A DNA stretch of 64,000 bases, taken from assembly GCF_014168815.1 (NCBI RefSeq), contig NZ_AP021972.1, positions 2,604,001 to 2,668,000 of the forward strand, written 5' to 3'. The notes under the pieces are model-generated. The model saw only the letters and a program-made list of their open reading frames with translations. It did not search any database and had not been told where the DNA came from. The stretch is from Klebsiella sp. WP3-W18-ESBL-02. GTDB lineage: Bacteria > Pseudomonadota > Gammaproteobacteria > Enterobacterales > Enterobacteriaceae. A program made the position numbers and the translations under genes. Below, one piece after another: positions 24,667 to 33,480 of the stretch (positions are counted from its first letter, which is position 1; each line of letters opens with the position of its first letter).

Positions 24667-26127
24667 TTAACGCGCAGCAAACTCGGCGACGGTCGCCTTC
24701 GCGCCTTTGCTCACCAGCGACAGGTAGGCCTGGGTCACCAGATCCACGAATTTGCCTTCCTGCGGCAGATCGTGACCGAAGATGGCTTCGATAGCCAGCA
24801 GTGCTTTCACGCGGGATTCGCCCTCTTCGCTCTGCTGGACCGCCGCCTGAATGACCGGCAGCAGCGGATCGCAGACTTCAATGGCGTTACCCTGTTCATC
24901 TACTCCACCCACATAACGCATCCAGCCAGCCACGCCCAGCGCCAGCAGCGCAAAGCTGCTGTTATCCGCCAGGTGCCAGCGTACGGAGTCCAGCATACGC
25001 TGAGGCAGCTTCTGGCTACCGTCCATGGCAATCTGCCAGGTGCGATGACGCAGCGCAGGGTTGGTGTAACGAGCGATAAGCAGGTCGGCATAGCGCGCCA
25101 GGTCAACGTTCTGCACTTTCAGGGTCGGAGCCTGCTCTTTCAGCATCAGATCGTGCGCAGCGCGGCGATAATTTTCATCGCCCATGCAGTCGTTAATGTG
25201 CTGATAGCCCGCCAGGTAGCCCAGATAAGCCAGGAACGAGTGGCTGCCGTTAAGCATACGCAGCTTCATCTCTTCAAACGGGATCACGTCGCTGACCAGC
25301 TCAGCGCCCGCTTTTTCCCAAGCCGGGCGGCCCGCGACAAAGTTATCTTCGATAACCCACTGACGGAACGGCTCACAGGCCACACCCGCCGGATCGCGTA
25401 CGCCAGTCAGCTGTTCAATTTTATCCAACGTTTCCGGCGTCACGGCCGGTACGATACGGTCAACCATTGTGGACGGGAACGTCACATGGGACTCGATCCA
25501 ATCGGCCAGACCCGCATCCACGGCGCGCGCATACGCGCACACGACGTTGCGCATCACGTGACCGTTTTCCGGCATATTGTCGCAAGACATAACGCTGAAC
25601 GCCGGCAGACCCGCCGCTTTACGACGTGCCAGCGCTTCAACCACCACGCCCGGCGCTGATTTAGGCTGATGCGGGTTTTGCAGGTCAGCCGCGATAAGCG
25701 GATGATCGAGCATCAGTTGGCCGGTGGCCGGAGAGTGGCAGTAGCCTTTCTCAGTGATCGTCAGGGAGACAATCGCCACCTGCGGTTCACACATTTTTGC
25801 CAGCACGGTTTCCAGACCATCAACCTGGGCGTGCAGCGCTTCTTTGACCACGCCCACCACGCGGGCAGTCCATGCATCCGCGGACATTTCCGCCACGGTG
25901 TATAAATTGTCCTGATGATTCAGGTCGGCAATCTGCTGCTCACCGCCGATCAGGTTAACTTCGGTATACCCCCAATCGCTGCCGTGCTCAGCGGCAAGGA
26001 TATCGGCATAAACAGCCTGATGTGCGCGGTGGAATGCGCCGAAGCCCAGGTGCACAATACGTGGCACCAGTTTGCTGCGATCGTAGGTCGGGAGAGTCGC
26101 CTTCGCGGTTAATAGCATATTCTGCAT
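24667..26127 (-). CDS. ydfI: YdfI, mannitol dehydrogenase family oxidoreductase (fructuronate reductase-like)
   Basis: This 486-residue polyol dehydrogenase has the NAD motif VHLGFGAFHRAHQ (about residues 25-37), the conserved STMVDRIVP and the catalytic Lys helix KLRMLNGSHSFLAYLGYL. It matches E. coli YdfI in length. In this operon the likely step is reduction of fructuronate to mannonate or of tagaturonate to altronate. ATG 26118 is an alternative start. It is separated from the transporter by a hairpin. Confidence 0.9.
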   Translation of the reverse strand: MQNMLLTAKATLPTYDRSKLVPRIVHLGFGAFHRAHQAVYADILAAEHGSDWGYTEVNLIGGEQQIADLNHQDNLYTVAEMSADAWTARVVGVVKEALHAQVDGLETVLAKMCEPQVAIVSLTITEKGYCHSPATGQLMLDHPLIAADLQNPHQPKSAPGVVVEALARRKAAGLPAFSVMSCDNMPENGHVMRNVVCAYARAVDAGLADWIESHVTFPSTMVDRIVPAVTPETLDKIEQLTGVRDPAGVACEPFRQWVIEDNFVAGRPAWEKAGAELVSDVIPFEEMKLRMLNGSHSFLAYLGYLAGYQHINDCMGDENYRRAAHDLMLKEQAPTLKVQNVDLARYADLLIARYTNPALRHRTWQIAMDGSQKLPQRMLDSVRWHLADNSSFALLALGVAGWMRYVGGVDEQGNAIEVCDPLLPVIQAAVQQSEEGESRVKALLAIEAIFGHDLPQEGKFVDLVTQAYLSLVSKGAKATVAEFAAR

Positions 26128-26243
26128 CTTTTTTACTCACTGTAGAGAATGTTGATTGCCATACTAGATTAACGAGTTCATCAAGCGAGATTTTGATTTG
26201 CATTAATTTATTGGCGATTGGTATGACATGATTTTCAAGCTGT

Positions 26244-26288
26244 GTGACAGCATCAGCAAAAGTCAGCGGCCGTTGCTGATGCTGTCAC
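26244..26288. terminator. perfect 16-bp hairpin between transporter and ydfI
   Basis: GTGACAGCATCAGCAA (26244-26259) and its exact complement (26273-26288) enclose a 13-base loop. It lies ten bases after the transporter stop. It lacks a U tract, so it may attenuate or protect mRNA rather than fully terminate. Confidence 0.6.
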
Positions 26289-26297
26289 GGCGGGCGG

Positions 26298-27839
26298 TTA
26301 GTTTACGCGCGCTGGGCGGCGGTATGTGCTGTCGGTTTTCTGCGGCACATTCCAAAGGTCGTCATAGGAATAGCCGGTCAGGTCTTCCACAATATGCCGC
26401 GTTTCCGGCGTCACATCTTGTTTTGCCCCATTCGCCTTCAGACGTTCAACTTCATCAACGAAAATCTTATGCGTGCGTTTATTCAGGCGGAACGTCACCG
26501 CCTGCCACAATGCGATGACCAGCAAACCGGCGGTACCGATAAACAGCAGCATGGCAATGGTATTGACCGCACTCTCCGGCTGCACCTGGCTGCCCTTGAC
26601 GAAGCCCCCTTCCTGCAGCATCACGCCGACGATGAACGTCGCAATCGCAACGGTCGTTTTACGCGAGAACGTCATGACCGCAGCGAACAGCCCTTCACGG
26701 CGCTGACGGGTGATCATTTCATCAATATCCGGGATAAACGGGAACACGTTCCACGGCGTAAATTCCAGCACGCAGCGGCCAACCTGATACAGCGCGGCCA
26801 GTACGACCAGAATCGTCACCTTATTGTCAGTCGGGAACTGGTAAACCATAAACAGCCCGGCCAGGCATAGCATCATCAGGGTATAGGCAAAAACGTACAG
26901 TCGTGACGGCCCGAACTTAATGATTGCCACCCCCGCCAGCAGCGTGACCGGCAGGCCGACGATACTCATCGACAGCAGCGTGCCGGACAGCGATGGCGAC
27001 ACGTTCAGGCAATATACACAGAAGAAAACAAAGACCGTGTTATAGACATCTTTTGCCGTAAAGGAGAACAAATAGATAGCCAGATGTTTACGGAAAGCGC
27101 GAACTTTCAGCGTCGAGTAATACTCTTTGAACAGTTTGCCCGTGGCGGCTACTTTCGCTGCAAAGGTGGTCGGCTGATGATCTTTTTCCAGCTCGGCCAG
27201 CATTTCCGGCGTGAGTTCACGCTCCCAGGTGACTTTCCAGGAGATGAAGACGCAGAACATAAACAGCACTGCAAATACAACGCCATTAATAAAATAAGCG
27301 TTTGGATCGTGCTCGCCAAAGTGGCTAATCAGCAGGCCAGGAATAAAGGTCGCCAGGAAAGTACCGGAAGCCGACAGGAACATCCGGCAGGTCGAGAGCT
27401 TAGTACGCGAGTTAAAATCTTTGGTCATCTCCGACGGCAGCGTCTCCCACGGGATCAGCACCATTGCCGCAATAATTTCAAAGGCAAGATACACAGCGAG
27501 GTAGAACCAGAAGCTCATCCCGGTAATCCACAGCAGAATGTACACCAGCATCAGCGGTGCGCCGATCAGTAAGAAGAAACGGCGGCGGCCAAAGCGTTTG
27601 CCTAAGCGGTTTTTATAGAAATGGTCGGTGAAACTGCCCATAAACAGGCTGACGATAGCATCAACGATACGAGCAATCGCTACAATTGAAGCGGCTTCAA
27701 CCGGCGACAAACCGACAAAGGTTGTATAAAAGAATAAAAGCCAGGCGCCAATAACGGTAAACGCACCGCCCCCCATAATATCTGTTAAGCCATAACCAAT
27801 GCTGACTGGAATTGTTATTTTTCTATTAGTACGAGACAT
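26298..27839 (-). CDS. GPH-type sugar/hexuronide:cation symporter
   Basis: This 513-residue protein has about twelve hydrophobic segments and the GPH family shape (GYGLTDIMGGGAFTVIGAW at the N-terminus, GSFTDHFYKNRLGKRFGRRR between helices 2 and 3). GPH members such as UidB and YihP import glucuronides or related sugars. Context with rspA and uxaC points to a hexuronate or hexonate. It starts 26 bases after uxaC. Confidence 0.85.
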   Translation of the reverse strand: MSRTNRKITIPVSIGYGLTDIMGGGAFTVIGAWLLFFYTTFVGLSPVEAASIVAIARIVDAIVSLFMGSFTDHFYKNRLGKRFGRRRFFLLIGAPLMLVYILLWITGMSFWFYLAVYLAFEIIAAMVLIPWETLPSEMTKDFNSRTKLSTCRMFLSASGTFLATFIPGLLISHFGEHDPNAYFINGVVFAVLFMFCVFISWKVTWERELTPEMLAELEKDHQPTTFAAKVAATGKLFKEYYSTLKVRAFRKHLAIYLFSFTAKDVYNTVFVFFCVYCLNVSPSLSGTLLSMSIVGLPVTLLAGVAIIKFGPSRLYVFAYTLMMLCLAGLFMVYQFPTDNKVTILVVLAALYQVGRCVLEFTPWNVFPFIPDIDEMITRQRREGLFAAVMTFSRKTTVAIATFIVGVMLQEGGFVKGSQVQPESAVNTIAMLLFIGTAGLLVIALWQAVTFRLNKRTHKIFVDEVERLKANGAKQDVTPETRHIVEDLTGYSYDDLWNVPQKTDSTYRRPARVN

Positions 27840-27865
27840 GTTCTACCCTCATGTAAGGAAGGACG

Positions 27866-29272
27866 TTAGAATCTAAAATAGTTCACTGCATTATCGTGAC
27901 AAATATTCTTAACCATCCGCGTTAATATCCTCTCATCATCAGGAATTTCACCACGGTCAACCCAACTACCTATTAAATTACAAAGAATACGCCGGAAATA
28001 ATCGTGACGAGGATAAGACACCAGGCTACGTGAATCCGTCAACATGCCAACGAAGTGCATTAATAAACCCTGATCGGCCAGGCTATTCAGCTGGTTTTCC
28101 ATTCCCCGGCGTGTATCGTTAAACCACCAGCCGGAACCAAACTGCATCGGAGATTTGACACCGTCATCCGCCGACTGGAAATTAGCGATAGTTGTCGCAA
28201 CAATATCGTTATAACTGGCGTTCAGATTATAAATTATGGTCTTCGGCAGACCGCTATTCTGCGCCATCGCATCCAGCAGGCGATTGAGACCCGAGGCCAG
28301 ATGATGCTGGTCGGCAATGGAATCAAACCCGGTGTTAATGCCAAGCTGCGCATGCATTTTGCCGTTATTGTTGCGAATAGCGCCAAAATGCACCTGCATC
28401 GCCCAGCCGCGCTGTTTATACTCTTTCGCCAGCATCACCAGCATAGCGCTATTGAGTTGTACGGTTTCCCGCTCGCTTAGCTGCATACCGCGGCATTTCT
28501 GGCTAAAAAGCGTATTAATCGTTTCCGCATCGGCAGCAAGATACGCAATGCTGACCGGCCCGTGGTCGGAGATGCGACAGCCCACTTCGTGAAACACCTC
28601 AATACGCTGCGCCATCGCAATGGCAAAATCGTTAAAGGAGCGAATCGACTGTCCGGTAGCCAGCGCGAGCTTGTCAATAAAGCGGCAAAATGCCTGGGAA
28701 TCTTCGGTAAAAATATCATCCGGACGGAACGTAGGCAGTACCCTGGTCGTGAAACTCGGGTCCTGCTGTAGCCGTCGATGATATTCCAGCGTATCCAGCG
28801 GCGCATCGGTGGTGCAAATAACTTCAACGTTGGAGCGAGAAATTAAATTACGTGGTTTAAAATCGTCGCCGGAAATTAAACCATTACAATGCTGCATAAT
28901 TTCCTGCCAGTTATCACTAGACAGCATTTCATTACAGGAAAAATACTGGCTTAACTCTAAATGCGTCCAGTGATATAACGGATTACCAAAAGCGGCTTCG
29001 ACGGTTTCCGCATAGGCCTTAAATTTTTCTTCCGGCGTAGCATCACCGGTTATATACTTCTCGGCAATTCCATTTGCGCGCATCGCTCGCCATTTATAGT
29101 GGTCGCCAGCCAACCACAGCTGGGTGATATTTTCGAAATTTTTATTTTCGTAGATTTCTTTTGCATCAAGGTGACAGTGATAGTCGATGATCGGTAATTT
29201 TGCAGCAACGTCTTTATATAACCGAACACCGACTTCACTATCGATCATGAAACGATCGTTAATGAAGTCCAT
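27866..29272 (-). CDS. uxaC: glucuronate isomerase UxaC
   Basis: This 468-residue protein (E. coli UxaC 470) isomerises glucuronate to fructuronate and galacturonate to tagaturonate. It carries IIDYHCHLDAKEIY with the metal-binding HxH, YHWTHLELSQYF and the end block GMLTDSRSLVSYPRHDYFRR. It lies in the rspA operon rather than beside uxaA, so it may be a second copy. Confidence 0.92.
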   Translation of the reverse strand: MDFINDRFMIDSEVGVRLYKDVAAKLPIIDYHCHLDAKEIYENKNFENITQLWLAGDHYKWRAMRANGIAEKYITGDATPEEKFKAYAETVEAAFGNPLYHWTHLELSQYFSCNEMLSSDNWQEIMQHCNGLISGDDFKPRNLISRSNVEVICTTDAPLDTLEYHRRLQQDPSFTTRVLPTFRPDDIFTEDSQAFCRFIDKLALATGQSIRSFNDFAIAMAQRIEVFHEVGCRISDHGPVSIAYLAADAETINTLFSQKCRGMQLSERETVQLNSAMLVMLAKEYKQRGWAMQVHFGAIRNNNGKMHAQLGINTGFDSIADQHHLASGLNRLLDAMAQNSGLPKTIIYNLNASYNDIVATTIANFQSADDGVKSPMQFGSGWWFNDTRRGMENQLNSLADQGLLMHFVGMLTDSRSLVSYPRHDYFRRILCNLIGSWVDRGEIPDDERILTRMVKNICHDNAVNYFRF

Positions 29273-29319
29273 GTTTATTCTCTTGTTAAGATAAAGCTTA
29301 CTTTACTGATTCCGGGGGA

Positions 29320-30534
29320 TTACCAGTTCCACAGCGTGCCGTCTTCAAGACGAGCTACCGGTAAATATGCAGGGTCATACGGATATTTTGCCGCCAGTTT
29401 TTCATCAAACTCGATGCCTAAACCGGGTTTATCACCTGGGTGCATATAGCCGTTATCGAAGGTCCAACTGTGCGGGAAGACTTCCAGCATCTGCTCGGAG
29501 TAGCCCATATATTCCTGCACGCCAAAGTTGGGTACCCACAGATCGAAGTGCAGCGCCGCGGCCATACACACCGGAGAAAGATCGGACGGGCCGTGTGAGC
29601 CGGTACGCACCTGGTAAAGCGAGGCAAAATCGGCGATGCGGCGCATACCGGTGATGCCTCCCGCGTGGGTAATCGTGGTGCGGATGTAGTCGATAAGCTG
29701 CTCTTCGATCAGCTGCTTGCAATCCCAGATGCTATTAAAGACTTCACCTACCGCAATCGGCGTCACAGTGTGCTGGCGAATCAGACGGAAGCACTCCTGG
29801 TTCTCCGCTGGTGTTGGGTCTTCCATCCAGAACAGACGGTAATCTTCAACGCTCTTACCAAAGCGTGCGGCCTCAATTGGCGTCAGGCGGTGGTGCATGT
29901 CATGCAGCAGATGTTCGTTAAAGCCAAACTGGTTACGAACGGCATCAAACAGCTTCGGCGTAAAGTCGAGGTATTTTTCCGTTGACCACAGCTGTTCCTC
30001 CGGCCACAGACCCTTGGTCGCCGGTTCGTATGCCTGCCCTTTTCCTTTTGCCATCCCGTAGGTGGTTTTCATGCCCGGTACGCCGCACTGAACGCGTATG
30101 GCCTTGAAGCCCATCTCTTTATGACGTGCATAATCTTCCAGCACTTCATCAATCGTGTGGCCGGTGGTGTGACAGTAAACCATGACCCCTTCGCGTGACG
30201 CCCCGCCCAGCAGTTGATACAGCGGCATACCGGCCGCTTTGGCTTTAATATCCCACAGCGCCATATCCACGGCGGAGATAGCCGACATGGTCACCGGGCC
30301 ACGACGCCAGTACGCGCCTTTATAAAAGAACTGCCAGATATCTTCGATGCGGTGCGCGTCGCGCCCCACCAGCTGCGGGCAAAGGTGATCTTTTAAATAA
30401 GATGCCACGGACAGCTCGCGGCCATTCAGCGTCGCATCGCCGTAGCCAATTAATCCGCTGTCGGTAGTAATTTTCAGCGTGACAAAGTTACGACCCGGAC
30501 AGGTTACAAAAACCTCAGCACCCACAATTTTCAT
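29320..30534 (-). CDS. rspA: D-mannonate / D-altronate dehydratase RspA (ManD)
   Basis: This 404-residue enolase-superfamily protein has the same length as E. coli RspA. It holds the barrel metal ligands in LLHDMHHRLTP, WMEDPTPAENQE and AVGEVF and the conserved HGPSDLSP block. It dehydrates mannonate or altronate to 2-keto-3-deoxygluconate. ATG 30534 with TAAGGA upstream is preferred; the TTG at 30540 is not needed. It is the first gene of the operon. Confidence 0.93.
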   Translation of the reverse strand: MKIVGAEVFVTCPGRNFVTLKITTDSGLIGYGDATLNGRELSVASYLKDHLCPQLVGRDAHRIEDIWQFFYKGAYWRRGPVTMSAISAVDMALWDIKAKAAGMPLYQLLGGASREGVMVYCHTTGHTIDEVLEDYARHKEMGFKAIRVQCGVPGMKTTYGMAKGKGQAYEPATKGLWPEEQLWSTEKYLDFTPKLFDAVRNQFGFNEHLLHDMHHRLTPIEAARFGKSVEDYRLFWMEDPTPAENQECFRLIRQHTVTPIAVGEVFNSIWDCKQLIEEQLIDYIRTTITHAGGITGMRRIADFASLYQVRTGSHGPSDLSPVCMAAALHFDLWVPNFGVQEYMGYSEQMLEVFPHSWTFDNGYMHPGDKPGLGIEFDEKLAAKYPYDPAYLPVARLEDGTLWNW

Positions 30535-30589
30535 CTTCAATCCTTACATCTCATCGGTTAGTGCGAAAAATTTACGCCCTGAACTACTA

Positions 30590-30601
30590 CCATACAAGTA
30601 T
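30590..30601. promoter_or_regulatory. candidate GntR-type operator upstream of rspA
   Basis: CCATACAAGTAT contains the dyad ATAC-AA-GTAT about 57 bases before the rspA start. A related CCATACTAG occurs at 26159-26167 before ydfI. YdfH is the obvious candidate regulator. Confidence 0.35.
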
Positions 30602-30715
30602 AGAGATCAAAAATTACCGAGAAGGATCACAAAAAAAAGGGGAATGCGTGCTGAAGAAGGCATGACAAGTCACACCCGTTATGTCGAAAACTGATGGTCA
30701 CGCGCGACGATAGCA

Positions 30716-31042
30716 CTACGCTCTGCCCCAGCCGGCAACGATGATCAGCATGCCGCACAGCGCAACCGCCGCGCCAAGCCAATCGTACAGGGTCAGTTTT
30801 TCCCCTTCCACGACCCGCAGCCACAAGAGTGCGGTGAAGATATACACCCCACCGTAGGCGGCGTAGACGCGCCCACTGGCCGCCGGATGCAGCGTCAACA
30901 GCCAGACGAACAGCGCAAGCGACAGCGCGGCAGGCAGCAGCAGTAACGGCGTAGCGCCACGCTTAAGCCAAAGCCATGGCAGGTAGCAGCCGATAATTTC
31001 ACACAGCGCGGTAGCAAAAAAAAGCAGCGAAGTTTTGAGCAT
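30716..31042 (-). CDS. ynfA: YnfA family small inner-membrane protein (SMR-like)
   Basis: This 108-residue protein has four hydrophobic helices (MLKTSLLFFATALCEIIGCY, then three more) and the YnfA signature AAYGGVYIFTALLWL. Length equals E. coli YnfA when ATG 31042 is used. YnfA is SMR-like; small-molecule efflux has been reported in Shigella. Confidence 0.92.
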   Translation of the reverse strand: MLKTSLLFFATALCEIIGCYLPWLWLKRGATPLLLLPAALSLALFVWLLTLHPAASGRVYAAYGGVYIFTALLWLRVVEGEKLTLYDWLGAAVALCGMLIIVAGWGRA

Positions 31043-31192
31043 CATGACGGATCGATAAACTAAGAATGGCGCCATCATACGGATAAATCATGACGAATCG
31101 ACCACATGATTTTCGCGGGTATGCCAGCCAGAAGAGATGTAGTAGACTGCTCAACAGGAGCCATCGTTTTTATCACGTTAAAGGAACCCAAA

Positions 31193-31534
31193 ATGAAAAT
31201 TACACTTAGCAAACGCCTGTGCCTGACGGCAATGCTGACGCTGGGTGCCGTCGTGTACACCGCTTGCGCATCGGCTGAAACCAGCAAACTGATTATTGAA
31301 TCCGGCGATAGCGCACAGAGCCGTCAGAATGCAGCGATGGACAAGGAGCAGTGGAACGATACGCGCCAGCTGCGCCAGAAAGTGAACAAACGCGCGGAAA
31401 AAGAGTGGGACAAAGCCGACGTGGCGTTTGACGCTCGCGATAAATGCCTGCAAAGCCCGAACGTCAATGCCTACTGGGAACCCAACACCCTACGCTGCCT
31501 TGATCGCTCAACGGGCCGCACCCTGCATCCATAA
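31193..31534 (+). CDS. ynfB: YnfB, DUF1283 periplasmic protein
   Basis: This 113-residue protein (E. coli 113) has a signal peptide to about residue 27 and a conserved region from ESGDSAQSRQNAAM to the end with NAYWEPNTLRCLDRSTGR. Its function is unknown. It has AAAGGAACC as ribosome site and is divergent from ynfA. Confidence 0.92.
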   Translation: MKITLSKRLCLTAMLTLGAVVYTACASAETSKLIIESGDSAQSRQNAAMDKEQWNDTRQLRQKVNKRAEKEWDKADVAFDARDKCLQSPNVNAYWEPNTLRCLDRSTGRTLHP

Positions 31535-31605
31535 AAAAGCGCCGTGGCAGTAATGCTTGCCAGTTAAGGCGTTGACTTCAGAAGTCAGGAGCAGGGGCAG
31601 GAACG

Positions 31606-31686
31606 GTAGGCCGGATAAGGCGTTTGCGCTGCCATCCGGCAATCAGCGTGCAGTATGCCGGATGGCGCTTTGCTTATCCGGCCTAC
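31606..31686. repeat. REP pair (BIME)
   Basis: GTAGGCCGGATAAGGCG and its near complement ending CTTATCCGGCCTAC, with GCCATCCGGC and GCCGGATGGC inside, form a typical inverted REP pair between convergent ynfB and ynfC. Confidence 0.9.
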
Positions 31687-31730
31687 GTATTCAGCATTAC
31701 GCCGTGGGCGTCTTTTTCCTTTCACGGCGG

Positions 31731-32441
31731 CTAGTAGTATTCAATCGTATTTTTGATCGTATAGCGCTGGGTCGTCGCAGGTTTGACGCTCTCATCAACG
31801 ATCGTTAAATCACAGCTCACCGGGTTGTCATGGCCATCGTAATCGCAACGCTGGATCACGTTGCCGACCGGCTGTTTGTCCAGCAGGCTGACCGAGGTAT
31901 AGTCAAGCTTCTTACGACTGTCCTGTGACGGGGTGGCCACAATCGACAGCGTTTTATTCTTCGTCGTTGACGTTTTCCCCAGCGGGTAGCCTTCCGCATC
32001 ATAGCGATAGTCGACCTCACTCTCTTTGCCCTGTGCTTTCACCACAAAACCGTTATCGTCCGTTTCCCACGAAACGCCCGCCGACGGAAACTCGGCCAGC
32101 TGACATTTGCCCTGCAAACGCACGCGTTTTTCGCGCGTGACGCCGTCGAGATAATAGTTCGCGTCCAGCACCAGCAGCGCGCCGGTGTCATCCTCAATAT
32201 TGTGAAACTCCAGCATATCGAAGCACCCCTCCCGCGAAAGCTGTGCGCTAACGCGTTTCGACACTTCGCCCTTCTCGTTGAGCAGCGTCTGGCTGAAATC
32301 CTTCACCGGCCCGCGCAGCGGATCAAAATCAAATTCGTTAGAAAAACTGGCCATTTCCGGCGTGAATGCCGCGGGAGCGCCGGGTTTATCGCAACCGCTG
32401 AGCAGGGTCAGCGCTGACGCCAGTAATAATAATTTCTTCAC
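31731..32441 (-). CDS. ynfC: YnfC family lipoprotein
   Basis: The 236-residue product matches E. coli YnfC in length when GTG 32441 is used. The N-terminus KKLLLLASALTLLSGCDK is a lipoprotein signal with lipobox LLSGC. The mature region contains FTPEMASFSNEFDFDPLRG, characteristic of the family. Function unknown; likely an outer-membrane lipoprotein. Confidence 0.92.
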   Translation of the reverse strand: MKKLLLLASALTLLSGCDKPGAPAAFTPEMASFSNEFDFDPLRGPVKDFSQTLLNEKGEVSKRVSAQLSREGCFDMLEFHNIEDDTGALLVLDANYYLDGVTREKRVRLQGKCQLAEFPSAGVSWETDDNGFVVKAQGKESEVDYRYDAEGYPLGKTSTTKNKTLSIVATPSQDSRKKLDYTSVSLLDKQPVGNVIQRCDYDGHDNPVSCDLTIVDESVKPATTQRYTIKNTIEYY

Positions 32442-32545
32442 ACCGCCATCCTGTTTCGGGAGTTTTCTCAATCATATTAGGAAATACAATTGTTTACACT
32501 AGCACTGCTATACTTTTTGCGAGTCTAAAGATAAAGGAGCCGACC

Positions 32546-32800
32546 ATGAGATCTTCACGCTGGTTACTGGCACTTCTGTTAGCAGGCGCGATGCCCGCGC
32601 TCGCGGCAGTACCGGAGTCCTGCGAGCGCGTTCGTAGTGACATTCAGCAGAAAATTGAGCAAAACGGCGTAGCACAAGACGCGTTCAGTCTCGATATCGT
32701 CCCCAATGACCAGGCCGACCAGCCGGGGGCACAGGTGGTAGGCCACTGCGCCAACGACACCTTCAAAATTCTCTACACCCGCACCGATAACGCTCAGTAA
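32546..32800 (+). CDS. ynfD: YnfD, DUF1161 periplasmic protein
   Basis: This 84-residue product has a signal peptide (to about residue 21) and the DUF1161 pattern: an early Cys, KIEQNGV, and VVGHCAND late. The two Cys probably form a disulfide. Function unknown. It is divergent from ynfC. Confidence 0.87.
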   Translation: MRSSRWLLALLLAGAMPALAAVPESCERVRSDIQQKIEQNGVAQDAFSLDIVPNDQADQPGAQVVGHCANDTFKILYTRTDNAQ

Positions 32801-32833
32801 CCCCCTGCCGCCTTCGCCCGGAGGCGGCTCGCT

Positions 32834-33235
32834 TTATCCGCCCTGCTCAACGGTAAACTCAAGCGCTACGCCAATCAGCACGGCATCACGCAGTGAATGA
32901 TCGTCAGACAGCGCGTCGAGATCTCCCTGAAAACGCAGCTTCTGCGTAGTCGTATTGATAGTCAGGCGCGAATGCAAACAGGGCAGCGACTGCGAGGTGA
33001 TGGGATACACCACCCGACCGGAAACCAGCACCGGGATCTTGCGCAACGCCGTCGTTTGCAGCACGCCAACCGTCGAATAAAGCACCGCCAGCGGCGTCAC
33101 CGCGATCACCGGTTTATCGGTGACGCTAATGAAATCGAGCAAAATTTCGGGGCGCAAAAAATTCAGCCCCTTATGCGGAACGGTGACCGTCTCAATCGCG
33201 GGCATCGGGATAACGTGGGTAGCAATATCGTGCAT
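32834..33235 (-). CDS. hypothetical protein, 133 residues
   Basis: The frame is long and ends 34 bases past the convergent ynfD stop. From ATG 33235 it begins MHDIATHVIPMPAIETVTV and has alternating hydrophobic strands with two Cys. ATG 33337 would add 34 residues. I see no clear ribosome site and no family. Position between ynfD and ynfE has no counterpart that I recall in E. coli. Confidence 0.45.
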   Translation of the reverse strand: MHDIATHVIPMPAIETVTVPHKGLNFLRPEILLDFISVTDKPVIAVTPLAVLYSTVGVLQTTALRKIPVLVSGRVVYPITSQSLPCLHSRLTINTTTQKLRFQGDLDALSDDHSLRDAVLIGVALEFTVEQGG

Positions 33236-33480
33236 AGGGGAGGTTCCATCAGCATCAGAGTTTCGCATTGCCGGAGGGCCCGAAATGCGCTTTTTTTGTT
33301 GTAAAACAATTATGCATAGCCCCTCGAATACTGGCAAATATCGTTACGCAATTCCTTTACGCCGTTCCGTTGAGTTTTGACCACGGTTAATACTTGTATA
33401 CCACTTAGCGGGTAGGATGACGCTCCATTAGCGTGTTTCTAATTGCACGATGTAATCATTAAATAATAATGGAGTGAGCA

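Noticed and set aside
24661..25659. 332-codon plus-strand frame opposite ydfI
   Set aside because: It is antisense to a well recognised dehydrogenase and has typical shadow composition.
32897..33304. 135-codon plus-strand frame opposite the hypothetical gene
   Set aside because: Very Arg/His-rich shadow composition and no ribosome site; the minus frame is more protein-like.
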